Positions 8,473 through 17,200 of a stretch of DNA of 26,382 nt are shown here, in pieces (the first letter of the stretch is position 1; each line of letters begins with the position of its first letter). The stretch is from assembly GCA_023145125.1 (NCBI GenBank), contig JAGLEK010000327.1, positions 1-26,382 on the forward strand, read 5' to 3'. Source of the stretch: Bacteroidales bacterium. GTDB lineage: Bacteria > Bacteroidota > Bacteroidia > Bacteroidales > B18-G4. The position numbers and the translations under genes were made by a program. The notes below the pieces were generated by a model. That model saw only the letters and a program-made list of their open reading frames with translations. It did not search any database and was not told the origin of the DNA.

Positions 8473-8952
8473 TCATACCCTCTCAATGAGGACTACCGCA
8501 TGTGCGGTAATACTTTCACCCCTGCCTTCAGGGCCCATGCCTTCGGAGGTGGTGGCTTTTATGGAGATTTTTTTGATATCCGCATTCAGGATGCCGGCAA
8601 TGATGGTTCGCATTTCATCAATATATGGGCTTAGCTTCGGCTCCTCCATGATAAGTGTTGAATCGAGGTTGCCAAGTGTCCATCCATCTTCATGCATCAT
8701 TTCAGATACCTTTTTCAAAAGCACCTTGCTGTCGATATCCCTGAAAGACTCATCAGTATCAGGGAAATGATGACCAATATCCCCGGAAGCCATTGCTCCC
8801 AGGAGTGCATCGCAAATAGCGTGGATCAGCACATCAGCATCAGAATGGCCGGCCAGGCCCATGATATAGGGTACCGAAATGCCGCCAAGCCATAGTTTTC
8901 TGCCAGGCACCAGCCTGTGAACATCATAACCGTGGCCGATTCGAAAGTTCAT
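8473..8952 (-). CDS. ispF: 2-C-methyl-D-erythritol 2,4-cyclodiphosphate synthase
   Basis: This is a 159-residue protein, full family length. IspF converts CDP-ME 2-phosphate to MEcPP and CMP in the MEP isoprenoid pathway, as a cytoplasmic trimer. The N-terminal signature GHGYDVHRL supplies Asp10 and His12, and GHSDADVLIHAICDALLGA supplies His44, the three zinc ligands. FPDTDESF, the Asn-Leu-Asp-Ser-Thr strand, and KATTSEGMGPEGRGE near the C-terminus are also as in the family. The gene starts 3 bp after the porV stop and so appears to be the last gene of the porV transcript. I see no promoter box between, so an essential metabolic gene may depend on T9SS promoters. Confidence 0.98.
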   Translation of the reverse strand: MNFRIGHGYDVHRLVPGRKLWLGGISVPYIMGLAGHSDADVLIHAICDALLGAMASGDIGHHFPDTDESFRDIDSKVLLKKVSEMMHEDGWTLGNLDSTLIMEEPKLSPYIDEMRTIIAGILNADIKKISIKATTSEGMGPEGRGESITAHAVVLIERV

Positions 8953-8955
8953 GAA

Positions 8956-10167
8956 TTAATCCTGACCCTTAAATGCGTCGAAATCGAAAAGAAGTGAAAA
9001 CCGAAGTGTGTTCTCAAGAGGATTATGCTGCTCAAGCGGGATCAGGTATGCAAAATCGAGGCCGAACACATTGTATTTCAGGCCTGCACCAAGTGTAAAA
9101 AACTTACGGTTTCCCTTGGTCTTGTCTTCGTAAAAGAAGCCACCCCTGATTGAAAAGATATTGTTATACCAATATTCGACGCCACCGGCAAAGCTGAACT
9201 CCCTCATTTCTTCAGAAAACCCACCCGGGGCATCATACCATGACTGTATCATACCCTGTACCACAGACACATTGGGATCCATCCCCTTGGCGATGAGCTT
9301 TTCACCGTCAAGGCCGGTTATAAATTGTCCTGTCGAATCATCTCTCGCGTAAATCGGGGGTGTAGGAACAAGCAGCTTGTTGATGTCAAGCGTGAAGATC
9401 ATACTGTTATATTCATCTATGTTGATCTTGAGAGAAGGCCCTATCCTGAAGTTGGTAGGGATGAAATCTTTCTCGATATTCGTCTGGCTGTATGATATCT
9501 TGGTACCTATATTTGAAATATTCAATCCCCATGCAAATACCCCGTCAATGGCTCCCATTTCAATATCGTTCTGGTAATATATCGAAACATCAGCTGCAAC
9601 GGAGATGCCGGCGCTTGACTCAGATCCCCCGACAAACTGTCCCTGTGTGAGGTTTGAGTATATAAACCTTGCAGCAACACCACCCGACCACTTATCTGAA
9701 AACTTTCTGGCATAGGTCCCGTCGAGTGCAAATTCGTATGGAGAATAATAATTCAGGGGATTCCCGATCTCGTCAGTAAAGAGGATCTCACCAAGCGAAA
9801 AATACCGCAGGCTCATGGCCACTGTCTGACGGTCGTCAATCTTATAATAACCTGTGAGGTATCCAAGGTAGATATCATTAACCAGTTTCCTCAGCCATGG
9901 GCTGAAGGAGAGAGAAAAACCCATTTGCTTATCGACGAATGCATACTTGGCAGGATTCCAGTGCATGGAGTTGGCATCAGGTGATGTAGAAACACCCGCA
10001 TCACCCAGGGCTCCTCCCCTGGCATCCGGGGCGATCATTAAGAATGGAACAGCCGTGGTAATAGTATTCAACCTGTCTTTTCCACCCAACTGATCATAGG
10101 TTAACTGTGCTCTCAACGACATTATTCCGGCCAGGAATATCAACAAAAATAGACTACTTCGTTTCAT
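8956..10167 (-). CDS. porV: T9SS outer-membrane shuttle protein PorV
   Basis: This is a 403-residue protein with a signal peptide cleaved near LRA/Q (20-21) and a FadL-like beta barrel, full PorV length. Recognisable PorV landmarks are the N-terminal AVPFLMIAPDARGGALGDAG, then the SPDANSMHWNPAKYAF segment, LSFSPWLRKLVNDIYLGYL, and a C-terminal barrel strand ending LEQHNPLENTLRFSLLF. PorV (also LptO) receives cargo bearing the T9SS C-terminal domain from the SprA translocon and delivers it to the attachment complex containing PorU. The two porU genes lie directly upstream on the same strand, separated by 137 bp that contain a predicted promoter for porV. ispF follows after 3 bp. Confidence 0.96.
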   Translation of the reverse strand: MKRSSLFLLIFLAGIMSLRAQLTYDQLGGKDRLNTITTAVPFLMIAPDARGGALGDAGVSTSPDANSMHWNPAKYAFVDKQMGFSLSFSPWLRKLVNDIYLGYLTGYYKIDDRQTVAMSLRYFSLGEILFTDEIGNPLNYYSPYEFALDGTYARKFSDKWSGGVAARFIYSNLTQGQFVGGSESSAGISVAADVSIYYQNDIEMGAIDGVFAWGLNISNIGTKISYSQTNIEKDFIPTNFRIGPSLKINIDEYNSMIFTLDINKLLVPTPPIYARDDSTGQFITGLDGEKLIAKGMDPNVSVVQGMIQSWYDAPGGFSEEMREFSFAGGVEYWYNNIFSIRGGFFYEDKTKGNRKFFTLGAGLKYNVFGLDFAYLIPLEQHNPLENTLRFSLLFDFDAFKGQD

Positions 10168-10193
10168 ATATTAACTTCGGATTTTTGAACGTG

Positions 10194-10201
10194 CAAATGT
10201 A
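10194..10201 (-). promoter_or_regulatory. Predicted -7 box for porV
   Basis: On the minus strand this reads TACATTTG, an exact match to TAnnTTTG, 26 bp before the porV ATG. The expected start site is near 10187. No good TTG is seen at -33. A 6-bp inverted repeat (GTGCAA at 10191-10196, TTGCAC at 10222-10227) has its left arm over this box. The rest of the 137-bp porU-porV gap is AT-rich with no terminator. Confidence 0.5.
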
Positions 10202-10304
10202 ACGATTATTTATAAACTATATTGCACACGTATATTTATAATATCTTATACTTGTTTTTCCTGTAATGAACAGATGCTAAAACAATTATAACAATTGAGA
10301 TTAC

Positions 10305-13300
10305 TTATTGTTTACCGGTAAATATCAACTTTGAGGTCTGGACAAACTGTGTGCCTTGTTCATCGAGAACGTAGAGCCGGTAGATGTATACGCCATTCCC
10401 CAGTTTGTTGCCGCCCATATCAGTACCATCCCAGCTTAAGGGAGTGATCGTAAGTCCATCAGCAGTACTGTAGCCCCTGAGAGTACGTACATGCTGGCCA
10501 TTGATATTGAATATCCTGATCTCCAAATCGAAGCTGTTCCCGGGTTTATTGTGATCAAACACAAAATGGGTTATGTCATTGAAGGGGTTAGGGTAATTCA
10601 TGACGCCTGTCAGCACCAGTGGCCCGTCCACGCTAACTTCAAAGTCAAGGGTCTTTTCTGTTAAATTGTTCATATTATCCCATGCCTTCAGGGTCAGCGT
10701 ATGCTTTCCATCTGCCAGGTCTGTGTATGGGTAGCTGACCCAGCCCGACTGATAGGAGTCAATATCCGGATCAAAGATATCATTCAAAACTACCGTTGTC
10801 AGCGGATCATCATCAAGCGTAAGTGTTATATCCCTGCCAATGCCGTTTCCGGTATGGTTGATGCCATGTTCATCGAAAAGGTATGCAAGAAAAACAGGTT
10901 CCCTGTTGGTAAGGCCTCCCGTTACAAAGTCAGTATTGTTAAGATAAAGGCTCAATTCAGGGCCATCATGGTCAGGTGCGGCTTCGGTGTTTACACCACC
11001 TGTATATACACGATAATAACCATGAGCATCACGCAAATTAACAGTATCATATGCATAATAACTGATCTTCCCGTATCCTATGTATGTTGCCATGCTTTTC
11101 GGCATGAACATGTTGATATTGAATACACCACCTGCAACACTGGCCTTGCCATCATACAGTTTCTGGCCTATCACATAGAACGGTGCCGGCAAAGAGCTGA
11201 TGTCACTGCCAAGGGTTGACATCATCACATCTTTATCAAACACTTTCGGATAGATGATCCCGTTGAAGTCTTTAATAGTATCACCATAGAAATTCCTGAT
11301 AACACCCTGTATATTCACTTCAGACATGGCATTGAGAGTATCGGTATTATACCATTCAACCGTTACGCCATTTACGACAGTGGTTTCAACTATATATTCG
11401 GGATAAGCAAGCTGCATGGCCGGGTCGCCGAGCAGGACGAAGTTCTTGATGTTAGTGCTGTTATTCTGATCAGTTTTAGCCAGCCTGAGGATATCGCCGA
11501 TCCTGTAATATTCACCATCAATGCGTTTGAACATAAATTTATAGACTGCTTTATTAAGCCTGAAATTCGGATCGGCCCAGGCCAGCCTTGAGGTTGTAAG
11601 CAAGCCAATGCCTCCGCCTCCCGGGTTCAGAAATACGAGTTCTCCGGCCGAAATAAGACTTGGGTCATCATAACGGCTGAACTCGCAGGTAGCAGTGATA
11701 AAAAGCGGCAAACGGTCCCGGTTTGACCATAAGCTTATCATGGGGATATCAAGGATGCCTGCCTTTGACCATCCTCCTTCTCCTCCGTGTCCGGTATAAT
11801 TCACGATCAGCCCACCAAAGTCCATCATGCGGTCAATGGTATTATTCACTTCAGGGTAACGATTCCCACTCGATGCCTTCGGAAAAGCATCAACATAGAT
11901 CTTTTGCCTGTTATATTCCTGATATCCCGTATCAATCATCAACTGCAGCTTTTGTGCCTGAGTGAAATGCAGGTTCTGGTCTCCGTAATCAGCAATAAAA
12001 CAAATATCATTGCGCCACGATGCCAGCACATTGGGCTTCATGGTGAGGTAAGCTTCCACCTTGTCGACCATGGCATCAGCCTGCTCAACAGTATGCACCG
12101 GGAATCGCCCTATCCCAATATCGACAGACTTGCCCCAGGCATTAATACCTTCTCCGGGATCCATTAATCCGAAAAAGTCATCAGTAACAAATGAATAACC
12201 AAGTTTTAATGCTTCAAGCGATTGATAAGCAGGGACAAGATTTGTGTTGTCCGGCATCCTGTCCTTGTAATCATAAGAGGCATCGCCGAGTAAAAGCAGG
12301 TATTTTGGCTTAGAGCTTGAATCAGCTCTTTCATAAAGCATCCTGACAAAATCCCTGATGGCGGCAGGATCCTGCTTACCGGATGCAAACTCATTGTATA
12401 TTTCCTGGGGTGTTACAATGAAGCCATCTATCTGATCGAGGTTACGGTGCAGGGAAAGCATTCGATGTGCCTGATCCATAAAGTCGGGGTGTGTCAGGAT
12501 GATATAATCCTTTACATCATAAGCATGGAGGTTTTGGTTTTCGACCTGTTCATTGAATTCAACACTGTTAAAACCACTGCCATCAAATGCAATGAACTCC
12601 CTTATCTCATCTGCAGGAGCAAGAAATGTAAAAATATCTTCGTAAAGCTCGCCACTTTGCTTTGTAATGTTCAGTGGATCCGTCACATCCCAAACCACCA
12701 GGCCTTCAGCTGCCCCGGTTATCTTATACTCAGCCACTTCACCCGGGCCAAAACCAAGGTGGTCGCGGAACGGCATAAATGGTTCAGTAAAAATGAGCTT
12801 GCGCCTGGCATTAACAGCAATGTAATTCATCCAGCCAAGGGAAGTGGATACGGGTTTATCATAATCGACACGAATAATTACATTGTCACCTTGCAGGGGA
12901 TAAAATCCCACTGTATCCGGGGTCGATGTCCAGGCATAAACTGTAGTGCCCAAAATGATCCTGGAAACGGGTGCCTTAAGCAGATGCTGCTCCCCGTAAT
13001 AATAATCGAAATTACTTTCAATGGTTGAGTGAGCAGCAATATTTGTCTGCAGGCTAAGCTTATAATTTTCACTGATATTCGGAAAGTTAAAAGTATAATC
13101 GTAGCTGGTCTTCTCGCTATACTTCTCACCATACCATTCCCTTCCCGTTTTTAGTATATTAAAAGTATCATTTTCATGATAAGCATAATCAGAAAACTCG
13201 CTAACAAATACTGTTGGCGATAATCCCTGGTATTCGGCCAGGGGTACCCTCTTCCCGGGAGTATCATTTATGTTCAGGAAATAGAATGTCTGATCAGTAT

Positions 13301-14171
13301 ACGGGTTGATCTTGTGCTGGAAAATGCCAAATCCGACAAATGGCACAAAGTTCCATGTTGTGGATGATTCCCCATAGAATAAAATATAGTCTTCATCATT
13401 AAAAACTCCATCCTCTTCACCATGCACATAAATGGGATTTTCCTGAAGATCATCGATCCTGTCATCAGAATTTCTCTCAGGCACTATGCCATTGCCATTC
13501 CCGAAGATCCTGATCTTTTCCGGATCCAGGGTGGAAGGGTTTATGCCCATCTGTGAAAGGTCCTCGTATGTGATCCTGTAGATGCCTGTTGCATCAGCTG
13601 CCATGCGATACCATAATCCTGTGGCCAGCACGGAATTATCGACAAAGGAACCGGTAATTTTCATACTTGTTCCTGTTTCCCTGGCCTCAATACGCAATAC
13701 ACAGGAATCCAGGACAGTGATCCCGGTGGAAGCAGATCCCCTGAACGGAAGGATAAGCACCTCCGCAAAAGGCACGCCCCTCTGATAAACAATGGAAGAG
13801 ATCAGTTTAAACTCATCCTCAACAATATCGATATCTGCAATTTGCTGTATGTTTTCGTATTCCAGGGTACTTACATGTTCTTCAACGATCTCTGCAGCAA
13901 TGATAACATCTTGTGAAGAAAGCTGAAAACGGTAAATATATACCGGCAGTAAGCCAAAGGCATCATCAAGGCGAGCTTCAGTAAAATCCAGGACAGGCAT
14001 GGCAATATCAGGATTCATGTACCGCGTTTCAACACGGTAATCCTCAATGCACACCTGAAATATTTTCTCCTGCGACCGAACATTGGTAAAGACAATAAGC
14101 AGTAACAGCAGTATTAGATTTCTTTTAATATTCACACCTGAAGTTTTAACATAGTCAAGACAAGTTCTCAT
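10305..14171 (-). CDS. porU: PorU-family T9SS sortase, divergent downstream copy
   Basis: This is a 1288-residue gingipain-like (peptidase C25) cysteine protease of PorU length. PorU removes the C-terminal signal of T9SS cargo at the cell surface and attaches the protein to lipopolysaccharide. Order: a signal region (core LILLLLLIVF, cleavage near RSQ), N-terminal beta domains, the caspase-like catalytic domain with His795 in YTGHGGEGGW and Cys829 in ITATCEFSRYDDP, Ig-like domains, and from about residue 1200 a FlgD/T9SS-type C-terminal domain starting NYPNPFND and ending in QTSKLIFTGKQ. The ATG at 14171 leaves an unusually long N-region; a GTG at 14135 (MNIKRN start) would give a more normal signal peptide. 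It is a tandem paralogue of the next gene upstream, 46 bp away. It departs from the usual PorU wording after the His (GWSKAGIL) and has NGNG where NGGG is usual. Confidence 0.9.
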   Translation of the reverse strand: MRTCLDYVKTSGVNIKRNLILLLLLIVFTNVRSQEKIFQVCIEDYRVETRYMNPDIAMPVLDFTEARLDDAFGLLPVYIYRFQLSSQDVIIAAEIVEEHVSTLEYENIQQIADIDIVEDEFKLISSIVYQRGVPFAEVLILPFRGSASTGITVLDSCVLRIEARETGTSMKITGSFVDNSVLATGLWYRMAADATGIYRITYEDLSQMGINPSTLDPEKIRIFGNGNGIVPERNSDDRIDDLQENPIYVHGEEDGVFNDEDYILFYGESSTTWNFVPFVGFGIFQHKINPYTDQTFYFLNINDTPGKRVPLAEYQGLSPTVFVSEFSDYAYHENDTFNILKTGREWYGEKYSEKTSYDYTFNFPNISENYKLSLQTNIAAHSTIESNFDYYYGEQHLLKAPVSRIILGTTVYAWTSTPDTVGFYPLQGDNVIIRVDYDKPVSTSLGWMNYIAVNARRKLIFTEPFMPFRDHLGFGPGEVAEYKITGAAEGLVVWDVTDPLNITKQSGELYEDIFTFLAPADEIREFIAFDGSGFNSVEFNEQVENQNLHAYDVKDYIILTHPDFMDQAHRMLSLHRNLDQIDGFIVTPQEIYNEFASGKQDPAAIRDFVRMLYERADSSSKPKYLLLLGDASYDYKDRMPDNTNLVPAYQSLEALKLGYSFVTDDFFGLMDPGEGINAWGKSVDIGIGRFPVHTVEQADAMVDKVEAYLTMKPNVLASWRNDICFIADYGDQNLHFTQAQKLQLMIDTGYQEYNRQKIYVDAFPKASSGNRYPEVNNTIDRMMDFGGLIVNYTGHGGEGGWSKAGILDIPMISLWSNRDRLPLFITATCEFSRYDDPSLISAGELVFLNPGGGGIGLLTTSRLAWADPNFRLNKAVYKFMFKRIDGEYYRIGDILRLAKTDQNNSTNIKNFVLLGDPAMQLAYPEYIVETTVVNGVTVEWYNTDTLNAMSEVNIQGVIRNFYGDTIKDFNGIIYPKVFDKDVMMSTLGSDISSLPAPFYVIGQKLYDGKASVAGGVFNINMFMPKSMATYIGYGKISYYAYDTVNLRDAHGYYRVYTGGVNTEAAPDHDGPELSLYLNNTDFVTGGLTNREPVFLAYLFDEHGINHTGNGIGRDITLTLDDDPLTTVVLNDIFDPDIDSYQSGWVSYPYTDLADGKHTLTLKAWDNMNNLTEKTLDFEVSVDGPLVLTGVMNYPNPFNDITHFVFDHNKPGNSFDLEIRIFNINGQHVRTLRGYSTADGLTITPLSWDGTDMGGNKLGNGVYIYRLYVLDEQGTQFVQTSKLIFTGKQ

Positions 14172-14187
14172 TTCATAAGGTTGCCTG

Positions 14188-14195
14188 CAAAAATA
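14188..14195 (-). promoter_or_regulatory. Possible -7 box between the two porU copies
   Basis: The minus strand reads TATTTTTG, matching TAnnTTTG, within the 46-bp gap between the porU copies. Transcription would start near 14181. That gives a leader of about 10 nt to the ATG at 14171 or 46 nt to the alternative GTG at 14135. No -33 element is clear, and the downstream copy may simply be co-transcribed with the upstream one. Confidence 0.35.
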
Positions 14196-14217
14196 CTTTA
14201 TAAATTCTTAAAGTTTC

Positions 14218-17200
14218 TTAACGAAGGATCACCAGTTTTTCAAGTTTTTCTGCAAATGAACCATCCTGGCTGCGCACCCTCAGCTTATAAACATACACTC
14301 CACGGCCAATCCGGTCGCCAAAATCATCCAGTCCGTCCCAATACATTGGTTCCGACCGATAGCCATTGGTAATAACAAACTCATCGAGGGTTTTGATCAA
14401 ACGGCCTGATACCGTGAATATCTGCACCTGCACCTCAAGCATTGTATTAGGCTGGTTATGATCAAAGTAGAAGGCTGTGCTGGTGGTAAAAGGATTCGGA
14501 TAATTCAGCACATGGTCTATGGCAAGCTCTGCAGATTCAGCCACCACGAACTCAGTGTAGGATTCCGTTGAATTGTTATGGACGTCCCAAACTTTCAGTT
14601 TAAGTGTATGGCCTCCTTCGGCCAGGGCAGAATAAGGATACCGGATCACACCACTCGTATAGCTATCAATATCAGCTTCATAATAATCATTGATGATCTG
14701 TGATTTGTTATTATCACTATCAAGAGTCGAAACAATATCATGCCCTATTCCCGTTCCGACAGTATTGATCCCACTGGAGTCACTAACAAATGCAAGCAGT
14801 ACCGGGCTCTCGTCGGTGATCCCGCCAAAAGCAAAATTCTCATCATTCAAATACAATTGGATTTCAGGACCATGGCTGTCAGGCGGAACACTATTATCAA
14901 ATCCACCGATAACGATTTTCTCGTAATTGCCACTAGCATCATGCTCATCGTTGTTGGCATAATAACTGATCTTTCCGTAACCATAATTGTACGCAATATC
15001 TTTAGGGACAATGAATGAAAAAGTAAATTTGCCATTTATGATATTTGCTTTTCCATTATAAAGGATAGCCATCAAAAGGTCAAACGAATAAGGATTGCTT
15101 TCGGGATCTGTAACCAGTGTTTCAACCTTCGTGGGTTTATCAAAAACCGTAGGCCTCAATACCCCATTGTAGGAGGTGAGTATATTTCCATCCAATCCGA
15201 CTATGGTACCATGGACCGTAACCTTCTGAAGGGCTTTGATGGTATCGTCCTGGTTTGTAACTACAACATTATTGATCTTGATAGTATTGATTTCATACTC
15301 AGGGTATGCGAGCCTGAGAGCAGGATCGCCCAGCAAAATAAATTTCCTGTCATTATCGCTGATCCCACCGTTTTTATTTTTCGCGTAGCTGATCAAATCA
15401 CCAAAGCGGGGATATTCTCCCTCTACCTGTTCAAACATCAGGTCATACATTGCGTTGTTCAACTCGAAATTCGGGGAACCATATGTCGCCCTGGCGGTAG
15501 TAAAAAGTGATATTGCACCACCATCAGGGTTCAGCAGCACCAGTTCTCCGGCCGAAACACGTGTCGGATCATCATAGCGGCTGAATTCACAGGTAGCAGT
15601 GATGAATATCGGCAGCTTGTCAAAATTCGACCAGGCATTAATATCTGATATCTCCAGGATGCGTTCATGAGCCCAGCCGGCTTCGCCACCGTGGCCTGTA
15701 TAATTCATGACCATGGTGCCTTTTTCTATCCTTCGGTTGATCGCATCATTTACCAGTGGAGCACGTTGTCCGCCGGAAGTGCTGACCTGTGCATAGGCAT
15801 CAACGTATATCTTATCGATGTTCAGGTTACCATAAGTTGTGTCAAGCCTTGTTGCCATTTTCTCGGCATGCCCCATATGGAGGTTGCCGTCTTCATCATC
15901 AGCAACAAAGCATACAATATTACGCCAGTTTCCGAATACTTCGGGTTCACCGCTTGAATAATGTATGATCTTATCTACCATTTCCCTGGCCGATTGTTGG
16001 GTGGATACCACCAGCCGGCCAATGCCAAGATCCAACAGGTCATAGATACTTCCTTCGCTTTCGCCAGCATCCAGAAGGCCGTAATAATCATCTGTAGCTA
16101 TCGAGCTGATAATATTCATGGATCTTTTGTCTTCCCAGGTCGGGACGAAGTTTGAATTATCTTCAATCCTGTCTTTATAATCGTAGGAAGCATCGCCAAA
16201 CAGCAAAAGGTAACGGCATTCGCCACCCGGAGGTGCTTCATCATACATCATTTTCATAAAATTCCTGATAGCAGTGATATCCTGTGCACCGGAGGAGAAT
16301 TCATTATAAACCTTATCTACTTCCGTAAGAAAAACATTCAATCCATCGTGATCCCTGTGATGATTTGCCAGTCGGGTGGCCTCACTCATAAAGGCCGGAT
16401 GGGCAACGATCAAAAGGTCGGGGATGGAGATAGAATGCAGGTTTTGATTAGGTACTTTTCCAACAAAGGAAGCACTGTAGTACGAAGTACCGTCGAAGGC
16501 AATAAACTCGCTGATGCTATCTGCCGGCAGGCGGAAAGTCATTGCAGAGCCATTGATATTTGTGTTTACCTTCCTGATATTGAACCTGTCAGTAATATCC
16601 CAAAGGGTCAGAGCCGGTGAGGCACCACTCATATTATACTCGGCTACATTACCGGTACCGGCTGATAATGGATCCCTGAAAGCCAGCTGGCCACTACCGA
16701 AATTCAGCTTCCGCCTTGCATTCAAAGCAATGTAATCCATCCATCCGATGGAGGCCGAAAAGGGCTTGCTGTAATTTACTTTAAGCAACACGTTCGAACT
16801 GCTCACAGCAAACTCTGACTCTCCTGTGGCAGTACGTGCATATTGATCTGTTGTAAAAGACACAGTCTGCACTGTAAGGGTTTCTACAAGCTCGTTTCCA
16901 TTGATATAATATTTAAAATTGCTCGAAGCACTTGATCTGGCTGCAACCCTGGTCCTCATTTTTACGGGAGCGGTGAGGTCAATATCAGGAAAAGTGAATG
17001 TATATTCGACGGTGGTCTGCACTTCATAAGGCGGATATTCAAACCAGTCGCGGCCCGTCTTTACGATGTTCAGGTCATCTTTCTCAATAAATTTCCTGTC
17101 GGTGAATTTATTTACGATATGTGTATATGGCTGGGTAGTGGAAGAAACACTCTGTATCCTCTTTCCCTGGCCCAGGTCAGCGGTGATAAAGTAGTAGGAA

